From Algibacter lectus (lineage in GTDB: Bacteria > Bacteroidota > Bacteroidia > Flavobacteriales > Flavobacteriaceae): a DNA stretch of 64,000 bases. The stretch spans positions 1 through 64,000 of the forward strand of contig NZ_FOLN01000012.1 in the NCBI RefSeq assembly GCF_900112395.1, written 5' to 3'. Below are positions 15,818-24,620 of this stretch, piece by piece. A program made the translations under genes and the position numbers. Position 1 is the stretch's first letter, and the number at the start of each line of letters is the position of its first letter. Under the pieces are notes generated by a model, which saw only the letters and a program-made list of their open reading frames with translations, did no database searches and was not told the DNA's origin.

Positions 15818-17947
15818 TTATTGAACTTGAGATTTTGCTCTATTATCTTCAATTGCAGCAGCATCTTTTAATGCGTTGTATAATTTAGAATTTACAACAT
15901 TAGATTTTTGTTGTTCAACTCTATTAGCAGCAGCTTGGTAGTTGTCTAAGGGAGCAGCAGGAGTTACTTTAGTAACTTGAATCATGTAAACACCGTTGGC
16001 ACCATCTATTAATTTAGACGTTTCACCTTCTTTTAATCCAAATGCAGCTCCAACAACTAATGGCTCTCTACCAGCTCCAGAAATAGTTGGGTTTTTCATG
16101 TTGATAGCAGAAGCTGTACGTATACTTTTCTTTTGTTCAGCAGCTAAATCATCTAAAGTTGTTGCAGAAATTTGATCTCTAAGCATTGCTGCTTTTTTCT
16201 CTTTTCTTATAATTGGTAAAACAGTTACTGTAGCATCATCTGCAGACATTAAACCTGCATCATGTTTTGCAACTAATTGAGCAATTACATAACCGTTAGT
16301 AATGTTGAAACGTTTTAAATCACCTATTTCAGCGTCAGCTTCAAATGCCCAACGTACAATTGGTCTTTGGTTACCAACACCAGGTATAGTTTCATCTAGA
16401 GCTTTAATCCCGTTAACAGGGCGTACTGTATAATTTTTTTCTTTAGCTAAAGCTTCATAATCTTTATCTACCGCAGAGATTTCAAAACTAGAAGCATCTC
16501 TAAATACTTTATCAACAGTAGCGTCAGATGGTTCAATCTTTCTAGCTAATGTTCCTACTTTTACAGCTTTAGTTTTATTTTTCTGTCCTTCAATTTCAAT
16601 AATATGAAAACCGAACATTGTTTTTACAATTCCTAAATCTCCAGTTGAACCTTCGAATTCAAAGTCGTTAAATTCTGGAACCATAGTATTGTATGCATGC
16701 CAATCGTAACGGCCACCATTTTCAATACTTCCTTGGTCTGTAGAGAATTCTGTTACAAATTCAGGGAATTTAGAACGGTTAGATTTTAAAATTGTTAAAA
16801 GGCTATCTGCAGTTGCTTTCGCTTGTGCTTCTGTTTGAGTTGCCTGAGCTCCAGAACTTCTTGTTCCGATAAAAGGAATTAAGATATGACGAACTTTAGC
16901 TGAATCTGGAATTTGTTTTACAGCAACTATTTTTGAGATTTTGTAGTATCCATTATCCTTATAAGGACCATAAACACCACCTTCATTTAAGTTGTAAAGA
17001 GTATCTGCTACAGCAGATGGTAAACTAGATTTAAATACAAAACGATCGTCAAATTTAATATCAGAATTAGAATTGATAAAATCTTCGTTGTTTTTTGTGT
17101 TTAAAAAACCAGTGATATTTTCGTTAGTTTTAGTACCGTCGTTATACTCAACACGATCAGATAATAGTTTTGTTAACTCTGCTTTTATTGCATTTTCATC
17201 TTCTACGCTTGCTACTTCTTTAAACTCAACAAAACGAATATCGCGAGATGCCTCAACTTCGTATTTCTTAGCATTTTTACTAATGTAGCTAGAAATATCA
17301 GATTTAGAAACTTTTACTAAGCTATCAGCAATAGAAGTATAAGGTACTTGTACATATTTAATATCTACTTTGTTATTCTCAAGCATGTAGTCTAGTTCAC
17401 CTTCGGCAAGTGTTCCTGTTAAACCAGCTTTAACTAAGTTAAAGTAGTTTTGTTGTAACGCATTGTTTGCTAATTGTTTTTCGTAATTAACCCAACTTTC
17501 ATAACCTGCAGGCGATGTTTCTTTTAGGTTAGCGATATATTCATTAAGTTTTGCTTCGTCAAACAAACCAGCTTCGTTTAAAAATTCAGGGCTAGATGCT
17601 AGCGCTGTTTTTAGTAAATCTTTCATTTGGTCTTTTTCAACAGAAATCCCTAATTTTTCAAATTGAGCACCCATTACAGCTTCACGTACTTCTTGATCCC
17701 AAACACGGTTCATAACCTGAGTACTTGTTGCACTTGCACCAGCTTGGCGTTGCGCTACATCTACTTTTTGAAGAAACGATTCGCGAGTAATATCTGTACC
17801 ATTAACAGTACCAACAATATTTTGCGATTTTGCTGAAAGTGCATCACTATTTTTAAATAAATCTGCTAATACAAAGGAAAATAACGCTAACGCTATTATC
17901 AAGATTAAGAATAATGAACGTTGTCTGATTTTATTTAAAACTGCCAT
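15818..17947 (-). CDS. PpiD-like periplasmic foldase / peptidyl-prolyl isomerase
   Basis: 709 residues. A short cytosolic N-terminus (MAVLNKIRQRS), one membrane anchor (LFLILIIALALFSFVLADLF), a SurA/PpiD N-terminal chaperone region (NIVGTVNGTDITRESFLQKV), a parvulin domain (VRHILIPFIG... FPEFVTEFSTDQGS...GGRYDW...FGFHIIEIEGQKN) and a C-terminal region. This matches PpiD, which helps outer-membrane and periplasmic proteins fold at the exit of the Sec translocon. It is last in the minus-strand envelope run, after a 287-base gap with no recognisable gene, so it may have its own promoter. Confidence 0.9.
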   Translation of the reverse strand: MAVLNKIRQRSLFLILIIALALFSFVLADLFKNSDALSAKSQNIVGTVNGTDITRESFLQKVDVAQRQAGASATSTQVMNRVWDQEVREAVMGAQFEKLGISVEKDQMKDLLKTALASSPEFLNEAGLFDEAKLNEYIANLKETSPAGYESWVNYEKQLANNALQQNYFNLVKAGLTGTLAEGELDYMLENNKVDIKYVQVPYTSIADSLVKVSKSDISSYISKNAKKYEVEASRDIRFVEFKEVASVEDENAIKAELTKLLSDRVEYNDGTKTNENITGFLNTKNNEDFINSNSDIKFDDRFVFKSSLPSAVADTLYNLNEGGVYGPYKDNGYYKISKIVAVKQIPDSAKVRHILIPFIGTRSSGAQATQTEAQAKATADSLLTILKSNRSKFPEFVTEFSTDQGSIENGGRYDWHAYNTMVPEFNDFEFEGSTGDLGIVKTMFGFHIIEIEGQKNKTKAVKVGTLARKIEPSDATVDKVFRDASSFEISAVDKDYEALAKEKNYTVRPVNGIKALDETIPGVGNQRPIVRWAFEADAEIGDLKRFNITNGYVIAQLVAKHDAGLMSADDATVTVLPIIRKEKKAAMLRDQISATTLDDLAAEQKKSIRTASAINMKNPTISGAGREPLVVGAAFGLKEGETSKLIDGANGVYMIQVTKVTPAAPLDNYQAAANRVEQQKSNVVNSKLYNALKDAAAIEDNRAKSQVQ

Positions 17948-18234
17948 CTGTAATTAAAATGTTTTATAATAAATCCGTTATATAGGATTTAGCTTGTTAT
18001 TATTGGTTGTCAATTTACGACTAAATTGATGAAAATATCGTGCGCGAAAATACCATTTTCTATTTAATAATGAAAGGGTTATTTTGTGTTTTGTGTAATG
18101 TCGTGATTTGTAAGTGTAATTAATGGCGTTATTGGTAGTAAGTTGAAGGGTTTATTTAAAAAAGAATCACTTTTTAAAAAGGGAAAATAATAATGAAATT
18201 GTCTTTAAATTATAAGTTTAAAATTGTTGAAATG

Positions 18235-19524
18235 TTAATCTTCTTCAACTAATTTAAGCTCAACTAAGTCAATTTTCGTGTTTGAAACCTCTAAAATTGT
18301 AAATTGAAAGTTTTCCATTCTTACCACTTCGTTCTGTGCCGGAATTTGCTGAGTATGGTTTACAATTAAACCGCCTAAAGTTTCGTAGTTTTCACTTTCC
18401 GGCAAATTAATTTTATAGGTTTCATTTAAATAATCTACTTCCAAACGTGCTGAAAAATTAAAAGTTTCATCTTCTAGCTTTTCTTCAATTAAATCTACAG
18501 TATCGTGTTCGTCTTCAATTTCACCAAAAAGTTCTTCTACAATATCTTCTACCGTCATAATACCTGCGGTTCCCCCATATTCATCTAGAACAACAGCTAT
18601 GCTTCTGTGTTTTTTTGTAAGTACACCAAGTACGTCTTTTATTAAAACGGTTTCGGGTACAAACTCTACAGGCAGCATCATGGCCTTTATAGTTTTTGGT
18701 TTTTTAAAGAGTTCGAAAGAATGCGCGTAACCTAAAATATCGTCAATGGTTTCTTTGTAAACTAAAATTTTTGTACAACCCGTTTCAGTGAAAAGCGCAT
18801 TTAGACTTTTAATAGATTCGTTAATTTCTACGGCAATAATTTCCGTTCTTGGCACCATAACTTCCCGGGCTTTTACCTCGGAAAATTCTAATGCATTTTG
18901 AAATATTTGAATTTCGGTATCTACATCGTCATGCTCTTCTACAGATTCCATTTGTTCGGTGATATAATTACCTAGTTCTACTTTTGTGAAGGCCAGTTGA
19001 ATTTGATCGCCTTCGGTTTTAAAAAAAGCTCTTAGAACATTATCGGAAATCCAGATAACAAAATCGGATATCAGGCTAAATAGGATGTAAAAAATATATG
19101 CGGGTATGGCTAAAGCTTTAATTAATTTATTCGCATAAATTTGAAAGAAGACTTTCGGTAAAAATTCCGCAGTTATTAAAATGACTATGGTAGAAATTAT
19201 AGTTTGGGTTAGTAAACTTAAATCATTAAGTAAGTAATTGAGAGGAGAATAAGGGGTTGGCAACATAGACCGGAACCAATCTACTAATAAATCCCCCATG
19301 AAAAAACCATAGATAACTAGGGCTATATTGTTCCCAATAAGCATGGTGGTTATAAATTTTGATGGTTTTACTGTAAGTTTACTAAGTATTTTAGCAAGTA
19401 AGCCTTCTTGTTTTTTTTCAATTTCTATATGAATTTTGTTTGAAGATACATATGCAATCTCCATCCCTGAGAAAAAAGCAGAAAGGATTAATGATACAAT
19501 TATGATAATAACATAAATGCTCAT
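18235..19524 (-). CDS. CNNM/CBS-pair hemolysin family protein (HlyC/CorC family)
   Basis: 429 residues. Three to four membrane segments in an N-terminal CNNM (DUF21) domain, a CBS pair (starting about EVMVPRTEIIAVEIN and ending AVVLDEYGGTAGIMTVEDIVEELFGEI) and a C-terminal CorC_HlyC domain. Such proteins are linked to divalent metal (Mg/Co) export; GldE of gliding bacteria is a relative, but gldD is not next to this gene, so I do not call it gldE. Its ATG is one base beyond the stop of the 61-residue membrane protein gene, showing tight coupling. Confidence 0.9.
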   Translation of the reverse strand: MSIYVIIIIVSLILSAFFSGMEIAYVSSNKIHIEIEKKQEGLLAKILSKLTVKPSKFITTMLIGNNIALVIYGFFMGDLLVDWFRSMLPTPYSPLNYLLNDLSLLTQTIISTIVILITAEFLPKVFFQIYANKLIKALAIPAYIFYILFSLISDFVIWISDNVLRAFFKTEGDQIQLAFTKVELGNYITEQMESVEEHDDVDTEIQIFQNALEFSEVKAREVMVPRTEIIAVEINESIKSLNALFTETGCTKILVYKETIDDILGYAHSFELFKKPKTIKAMMLPVEFVPETVLIKDVLGVLTKKHRSIAVVLDEYGGTAGIMTVEDIVEELFGEIEDEHDTVDLIEEKLEDETFNFSARLEVDYLNETYKINLPESENYETLGGLIVNHTQQIPAQNEVVRMENFQFTILEVSNTKIDLVELKLVEED

Positions 19525-19710
19525 TTATTTAGAGTTGTTGCCTTTATTTTCAAATCGACGTCTAAAAAAGAACATGAATATCGCTATAGCCATTAGAAAG
19601 AGACTTAAGTATGCGCGACTTCTATCGATACTCCATGTTTTAAAAACATCATATATTAAGAAAATAGCGAATGCTAAATATAAAAATTTTGAAAATTTCA
19701 AATAGTTCAT
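19525..19710 (-). CDS. small two-helix membrane protein
   Basis: 61 residues: hydrophobic helices at about 7-24 (FSKFLYLAFAIFLIYDVF) and 34-49 (YLSLFLMAIAIFMFFF), then a basic RRRFENKGNN tail. It sits head to tail between lptC and the CNNM gene, and its stop abuts the next ATG, which argues that it is real. I do not recognise a named family. A -7 promoter-like element is present just upstream (19732-19739). Confidence 0.7.
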   Translation of the reverse strand: MNYLKFSKFLYLAFAIFLIYDVFKTWSIDRSRAYLSLFLMAIAIFMFFFRRRFENKGNNSK

Positions 19711-19731
19711 CAGTTGAATTTTATTCTAGCA

Positions 19732-19739
19732 CAAAGATA
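19732..19739 (-). promoter_or_regulatory. -7 promoter-like element before the small membrane protein
   Basis: Minus strand reads TATCTTTG (TAnnTTTG match), 22 bases before the ATG of the 61-residue protein. No clear -33 TTG was found, so only half a promoter is supported. Confidence 0.35.
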
Positions 19740-19840
19740 ATTAAAATATTAGCAGTACGATTTTATTTATAATACTGTTTTAGTTTGAATTATTTGTGGT
19801 GTAAAATGTAAGAGGAAATAGAGTAGAAGTAATCTTTTTA

Positions 19841-20395
19841 CTAGTCTTCCATAGTGATAATACCGGTAACTTCTAATACTTCGGCTTTGGTGAATTTAGT
19901 GTCAGAGTCAAATCCGTTACCATGAATAACGTCCGTTTTGGTTTGAAATGTAACCGCATTATTGGTAAATAACCATTCCTTTTTTTGATCGTAAAATAGT
20001 TGATCGGATTTTAAGATATTACCATCTTGAGTTGTTATTACTACGTTACCTTGCAAGTCTATCAAATCGGTTTCAGCATAAATAATTGCATAGTCTGCAA
20101 CAATAGTGCTTTTTTGGTTTTTGTCATCGTACAAGTAAAGGGTAAGGCCGTCAACAAATTCATTATAAGGGAAATCTCGATTAGAGTAATCGAGCATTTT
20201 AGTACTGATTAAATTAGCAGTAACACGACCAGAATCGGTATGCTTTAAATTAATATTTTCGGCAACACCAATAGGTTCGTTTTCCGAAACTCCAATTTTT
20301 TGAACTTCCTTTAAACTGTTGTTACATGAAAAAAACATAGCCATGCAAATAAGCATGACTATGTTAGAAATATTATATGTGATTTTCTTATTCAT
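19841..20395 (-). CDS. lptC: LPS export ABC transporter periplasmic protein LptC
   Basis: 184 residues from ATG 20395; the longer frame to 20434 would overlap the upstream gene by 40 bases and displace the signal sequence. N-terminus MNKKITYNISNIVMLICMAMFFSCNNS carries a lipobox-like FFSC. The LptC/OstA-like beta region is clear: VADYAIIYAETDLIDLQGNVVITTQDGNILKSDQLFYDQKKEWLFTN. LptC passes LPS from the inner-membrane LptBFG complex to LptA. The start codon shares one base with the stop of the TPR gene (TAATG). Confidence 0.9.
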   Translation of the reverse strand: MNKKITYNISNIVMLICMAMFFSCNNSLKEVQKIGVSENEPIGVAENINLKHTDSGRVTANLISTKMLDYSNRDFPYNEFVDGLTLYLYDDKNQKSTIVADYAIIYAETDLIDLQGNVVITTQDGNILKSDQLFYDQKKEWLFTNNAVTFQTKTDVIHGNGFDSDTKFTKAEVLEVTGIITMED

Positions 20396-21777
20396 TAAAT
20401 ATTTGGTACGGTAACTGAAGCTCCAATCCAACATCCAATTTTAATGCTTTGTCCAGAGCAAGAACAGTTAAAGATTTCAGCTTTTTGTGGTGCTTTTGCA
20501 GAATAGTTTGCAACAGATGCAGCAGCAGCCTTTTTTAAAGTAGGATCTACACGCGCCGCTTTTCTAGCTTCGTCTGCAGCTAACCAATATACAGCTCTTT
20601 TGTTAAAGTTTGTATCTCCACAGCTGTTCGCACTTGCTGCATACATAGCTGCAATAGATAAGTGTGGACGACCGTTAGATGGGTTTAACTGTAATGATTG
20701 TCTAAAGTAACCTCTAGCTTGACCGTAGCTTCCTCTAGATTTTAATTTAATTCCAATTTTGTTATTTAATTTAGCTTTCTTGAAGTTATCAGTTTCTAAA
20801 TCAATAGCTTGTTTGTAGAATGCAATAGCTTCACTGTTTTTACCTTCTTTATCTTTTAAGATACCTAAGTAGTATGCAGAGTTCGCAGAAGGAGAAATTT
20901 CGTGATAAGCATTTACTAACTTAAAGAATAATGGGTCGTCTGTACAATCTTTTTCAGACATTTTTCCAGCAGCTCTTTGTAACCAAACCGCATTGTTTTT
21001 GTTTTCTTCAAAATCTTTTTGGTATAAAGGAATTAAGTTTTCACAGTTTGCGCGCTCTCCTAATTTTTGATCAACTCCAGAAGAAACTTGATCGAATGCT
21101 CCTAAAATTTGACCATAATATCTTTTATACTGACCTTCTTTTTTAGTTAATTCAGTTCCAGCATCTTCTTTAGCAATTAATGTGTTAAGTTTTTCTGAAG
21201 TGTTTTTTACTTCATCTTCAATTTTTTCAACAACATCATCATATTTGTTAAATAATTCTGCAGCAGTTTTTTGTTTTGCATCATACAAATCAACCATTAA
21301 AGAAAAGTATGTATACAAACTTTGAGGGTTTGTGAAGTTATCTTTATCAGCTTTATATATTTCATCATAACAAGCGTATAATGCCGCGTTGTCTAAATTT
21401 AATATGTCTCTGTTATCGTATTTTAATTGGCAAGCCATAGCACCATATTTACCTGTTGGTGTTTTACTAGCAAAATGCTCGGCACGTTCTTCCCAAAGTT
21501 TAAGTAAATCGTTAACGAAAGGTAATTTTGCAGCACCTTCTAATTTATCGATTTTATCTTCTAAAATCTTTTCTCCATCAATATAAATGGCGTTGTTGAA
21601 TTTAGGACATTTATTTCTTACTGCCATCCAAGGCTCGTAAGCGGCATCATAGTTTTTCGATTTCACATACTCGTGAAAAATCGAAAGTTTAGACATGCAC
21701 TCTTCATCTTGTTGTGCGAAGCCAATATTTGCCCCAACAAATAAAAGCGTTAATAGTAGTGTAATTTTAGTTTTCAT
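20395..21777 (-). CDS. secreted TPR-repeat protein
   Basis: 460 residues. Signal peptide MKTKITLLLTLLFVGANIGFAQ, then helical repeats; canonical TPR-like units are visible in the second half (SAYYLGILKDKEGKNSEAIAFYKQAI; ARGYFRQSLQLNPSNGRPHLSIAAMYAAS). Paired cysteines (C27, C51 and a C-terminal FNCSCSGQ) suggest an oxidised, periplasmic location. It lies between an outer-membrane protein gene and lptC with 18-base and 1-base-overlap junctions, so a role in envelope assembly is inferred. No enzyme motif. Confidence 0.82.
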   Translation of the reverse strand: MKTKITLLLTLLFVGANIGFAQQDEECMSKLSIFHEYVKSKNYDAAYEPWMAVRNKCPKFNNAIYIDGEKILEDKIDKLEGAAKLPFVNDLLKLWEERAEHFASKTPTGKYGAMACQLKYDNRDILNLDNAALYACYDEIYKADKDNFTNPQSLYTYFSLMVDLYDAKQKTAAELFNKYDDVVEKIEDEVKNTSEKLNTLIAKEDAGTELTKKEGQYKRYYGQILGAFDQVSSGVDQKLGERANCENLIPLYQKDFEENKNNAVWLQRAAGKMSEKDCTDDPLFFKLVNAYHEISPSANSAYYLGILKDKEGKNSEAIAFYKQAIDLETDNFKKAKLNNKIGIKLKSRGSYGQARGYFRQSLQLNPSNGRPHLSIAAMYAASANSCGDTNFNKRAVYWLAADEARKAARVDPTLKKAAAASVANYSAKAPQKAEIFNCSCSGQSIKIGCWIGASVTVPNI

Positions 21778-21795
21778 GATATAAATTTTATGTTG

Positions 21796-23094
21796 TTAGT
21801 CAAATTTTCTTTTACTGAACCATCTATCGTTCAAAGATAAACTTAATTGGAAATTAATGAAATTCTCTTGTATTAAATTACTGTTTGTGGTACCGCGTTT
21901 ACCAACTTCTACACCTAAATTAGCATTCGAGAAAAAACTTCCAACTGGTAATCCTAATCCAAAAGACATGCCAAACTCGTTTATCGATTCATTTTCTATA
22001 TTTAAACCTGTGTTCTCGAAGTGTACACCGGCTCTGTAAACTACACGTTGTAAGTAACTTGAGAAAGAATTGTACTTCGGAATAAAAAATCCACCAAGTT
22101 TAATTGCAGATTGATCTTCGTAGGTTGCGCCATTACTATATAACGCATTTGTGAAGTCACTTGTTTTTAAATATTCAGATTCTATACCTACAAACCATTT
22201 TCTTGGTTGGCCAATACCAACTCCAAAAGTAAGTTTAGATGGTAGTACTAATTCTGTTTCTGTTAAATCTCCTAAATCACTTTCAATAGTATTTAAAGCA
22301 AATTCAGATCCACTTGCAATTGTTGTTATTGTAGAAAAAGAACGTTGGTTTTTAGAAGATAAGTTACTTTCGGGTGTATAAGTAATTCCAGAAATAAGTT
22401 CTAATTTTTCGGTTAGCATGGTTCTGTACGATGCTCCTAAGTTAATGTTTAGTCCGCTTAAATCCGATCTGTTATTTTCTCTAGCCTGGTATTGCACAGG
22501 GTTTCCTTCGCTATCGTAAACATATTCGATGGTGCTATTTTGAGTGTTTCCGAAATTATATTGAAAATCTATACCAACGCTGAACCCTTCACTAATTTGA
22601 TAACCAAAACCTAAAAAAGCCTTATTTAAACCACCTTCACCTCTAAATCTATTAGATATAGTTTCACCATCGTCATTATAAGCTTCTAGTTTATAACCAA
22701 CAGCTGTGTAGGGCATAACACCAAAACCAAAACCAAAATCTCCCATTGGGATAGACATAGCTAAATAATCGAAGGTAGAGGACGATGCATTGTCTTTGCT
22801 TGTGTCACTCTTTAAGGTTGTACTATTATATGTTCCACCAACTGTAAATTTTACTGGTCGGCTTTCATTGTTTAATATATCTAAGTTTTTGCCTGCATAA
22901 GATGCCGGGTTTCTTAGGTTAACGTGTATACTATCAGTATAGATGCTTAAGCCACCCATACTTCTGTTTTCCACTGTTCCTTTAAATTTAAGGCTTCCAA
23001 TACCATAAAAAGAATACGGAGATGCCGTTCCTTCTTGTCCGTAACTTTGCATTGCAATTATTGCAATAAAAACGAGTACAAGTTTTTTTATCAT
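21796..23094 (-). CDS. outer-membrane beta-barrel protein
   Basis: 432 residues. Signal peptide MIKKLVLVFIAIIAMQSYGQ, the SPYSFYGIG segment typical of FadL/OMPP1-like Bacteroidota barrels, and alternating amphipathic strands to the end (FINFQLSLSLNDRWF). The start ATG shares one base with the coaX stop. It probably forms an outer-membrane channel or structural barrel; the substrate is unknown. Confidence 0.8.
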   Translation of the reverse strand: MIKKLVLVFIAIIAMQSYGQEGTASPYSFYGIGSLKFKGTVENRSMGGLSIYTDSIHVNLRNPASYAGKNLDILNNESRPVKFTVGGTYNSTTLKSDTSKDNASSSTFDYLAMSIPMGDFGFGFGVMPYTAVGYKLEAYNDDGETISNRFRGEGGLNKAFLGFGYQISEGFSVGIDFQYNFGNTQNSTIEYVYDSEGNPVQYQARENNRSDLSGLNINLGASYRTMLTEKLELISGITYTPESNLSSKNQRSFSTITTIASGSEFALNTIESDLGDLTETELVLPSKLTFGVGIGQPRKWFVGIESEYLKTSDFTNALYSNGATYEDQSAIKLGGFFIPKYNSFSSYLQRVVYRAGVHFENTGLNIENESINEFGMSFGLGLPVGSFFSNANLGVEVGKRGTTNSNLIQENFINFQLSLSLNDRWFSKRKFD

Positions 23095-23828
23095 TAAATT
23101 GAGTTAAATTTTAAAATATAGTAAAGTCCTTCTAAAAGGAAATTAGAGTTGGCAAATATGCTACTTTTTAATTGTTTAGACAAGAAATTAGTATCGCCAC
23201 CTGTTAAAATAATTGTTAAATCTAAATATTTTTCTTTATAGTCTGCAATATTTCCGTCAATTTCATTTAAAACACCATGAACAACACCTGAGTGTATGGA
23301 TGATTTAGTTGAATCTCCAATAATAGATTCAGGCATTTCTGTATTTAGTAACGGTAAATTTGCCGTTAAATTATTCAATGATGCATAACGCATACGTAAA
23401 CCGGGGGAAATTGCGCCACCTAAATACTCATTATTGGCGTTTACAAAATCGTAAGTAATGCAAGTACCAGCATCAATAATTAATGTGTTTTGTTTTGGGA
23501 ATTGTTTAACGGCCGCGCAAACTAAAGCCATACGATCTACTCCTAGAGTTTTTGGTGTTTGGTATAAGTTGGTAAACGGAAGTTTTGTTTCGCTATTTAA
23601 AATAGTAAGATCGAAAAGCGTACTTAATACTAAAGTGTCACTTTCAGTTAATCTTCCAACCGATGAAATTATAGCTTTTTCAATTTCTAAATATTTCTTC
23701 CTTAAAGATTTAACTTCTTTTATAACATCATTTAGCTTTACAACTTGTTTGCTTTTAAGAGTGTCATTCTCAAAAACAGCAAGCTTTACAAACGAATTGC
23801 CAACATCTATTATTAAATACATAAACAT
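23094..23828 (-). CDS. coaX: type III pantothenate kinase
   Basis: 244 residues. It phosphorylates pantothenate, the first step of coenzyme A synthesis. Motifs: DVGNS at 8-12 (phosphate 1), DRMALVCAA, the IDAGTCITYDFV motif and GGAISPGLRMR (substrate). An internal ATG at 23822 (MYLIIDVGN) is an equally good start. It is the first gene of a tight minus-strand run with envelope genes; no clear full promoter match was seen upstream. Confidence 0.95.
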   Translation of the reverse strand: MFMYLIIDVGNSFVKLAVFENDTLKSKQVVKLNDVIKEVKSLRKKYLEIEKAIISSVGRLTESDTLVLSTLFDLTILNSETKLPFTNLYQTPKTLGVDRMALVCAAVKQFPKQNTLIIDAGTCITYDFVNANNEYLGGAISPGLRMRYASLNNLTANLPLLNTEMPESIIGDSTKSSIHSGVVHGVLNEIDGNIADYKEKYLDLTIILTGGDTNFLSKQLKSSIFANSNFLLEGLYYILKFNSI

Positions 23829-23960
23829 ATAAAAACGTAAAATTACAAAAGCAACACGAAATTAAATCTTAATTATTTTATAATATTGAAAATTAATTTC
23901 ATTTGTAAAACGAAGAACATCAGTTGAATATAAAATATTTTGAATTTTTATAAAAAAACC

Positions 23961-23992
23961 TTTGGCAGAAACGAAAATTGAGTATATATTTG
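23961..23992 (+). promoter_or_regulatory. promoter of tRNA-Phe
   Basis: TTTG at 23961-23964 and a perfect -7 box TATATTTG at 23985-23992, 20 bases apart, match the Bacteroidota sigma-A consensus. Transcription would begin about 7-10 bases later, just before the tRNA. Confidence 0.7.
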
Positions 23993-24012
23993 CAACCGCT
24001 TAGCAAAGCAAT

Positions 24013-24088
24013 GGTGCCTTAGCTCAGTTGGTAGAGCAAAGGACTGAAAATCCTTGTGTCCCTGGTTCGATTCCTGGAGGCACCACCA
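24013..24088 (+). tRNA. tRNA-Phe (GAA)
   Basis: 76 bases with encoded CCA. The acceptor stem GGTGCCT (24013-24019) pairs with AGGCACC (24078-24084). The anticodon stem AAGGA/TCCTT encloses loop CTGAAAA with anticodon GAA at 24046-24048. The T loop GGTTCGATTCC is canonical. It has its own promoter and a strong terminator. Confidence 0.98.
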
Positions 24089-24090
24089 TA

Positions 24091-24124
24091 AAAAAACCGA
24101 TTCATTTTTGAATCGGTTTTTTTG
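24091..24124 (+). terminator. terminator after tRNA-Phe (bidirectional)
   Basis: A 14-bp perfect stem (24091-24104 with 24109-24122, core ACCGATTCA/TGAATCGGT) with a TTTT loop and flanking A and T runs. It ends the tRNA transcript and could also serve the convergent copper cluster. Confidence 0.92.
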
Positions 24125-24148
24125 GTTTTATACTATTCGTAGTTGTTT

Positions 24149-24547
24149 TTATTGGTTGAGAGGCATATCATGATCATATTGACAGCATGCTGGTAAACCT
24201 TTGTAAGCATCTTCGATACCCAAAACCTTATCTGTATCGTAACCAGAAGCAGCAATAGCATTGTGTATTGACATGGCGTCTGTTTTAGTATTATCAAAAG
24301 CGACATCAATTTTCTTTTTTTCAACATCCCAAACGGCATTTGCGACACCTTCCACTTTCTTTGCAGCCTTTTCGATTGTGCTTTTACACATACCGCAATT
24401 TCCTCTTACTCCAAAAGAAACATCTGCATTGACCATAGCTTTAGAGACTTCCGTTGTTGTTTCTGTTTCTTGTTTAGTTTCATTTTTACAACTTACTAAA
24501 CCCATTGTAGCCATAATAGCTAAGCTTAAAATTACTTTTTTACTCAT
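24149..24547 (-). CDS. HMA-domain lipoprotein (heavy-metal binding)
   Basis: 132 residues from ATG 24547 (MSKKVILSLAIMATMGLVSCKNE, a clear lipoprotein signal with lipobox LVSC). Residues about 43-110 form an HMA-like ferredoxin fold with the metal-binding motif GNCGMCKSTIE (CxxC). The C-terminal tail GLPACCQYDHDM adds further potential Cu ligands (CC, H, M). Upstream ATGs (24556, 24598) would only lengthen the cytosolic end. It is the last gene of the minus-strand copper cluster, and probably a periplasmic or outer-membrane-facing copper chaperone. Confidence 0.82.
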   Translation of the reverse strand: MSKKVILSLAIMATMGLVSCKNETKQETETTTEVSKAMVNADVSFGVRGNCGMCKSTIEKAAKKVEGVANAVWDVEKKKIDVAFDNTKTDAMSIHNAIAASGYDTDKVLGIEDAYKGLPACCQYDHDMPLNQ

Positions 24548-24620
24548 GTTGTTCATATTAATAATTTTGTGTTTGTGATTTTTCTTTGAAAAGTTCATTG
24601 TTTTAAATTTTGGTTATTAA

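Noticed and set aside
17948-18234. possible small gene in the 287-base gap
   Set aside because: Stops in all frames within short distance and no motif or structured RNA seen; may hold the foldase promoter.
18235-19524. gliding protein GldE
   Set aside because: Same CNNM/CBS family, but no gldD neighbour and the context is envelope biogenesis.
23458-23832. 124-residue open frame on the plus strand
   Set aside because: Opposite coaX, whose motifs are complete on the minus strand; a shadow frame.
24133-24348. 71-residue open frame overlapping the HMA lipoprotein
   Set aside because: Alternative frame of a gene with clear HMA motif and lipobox; no start context or motif of its own.
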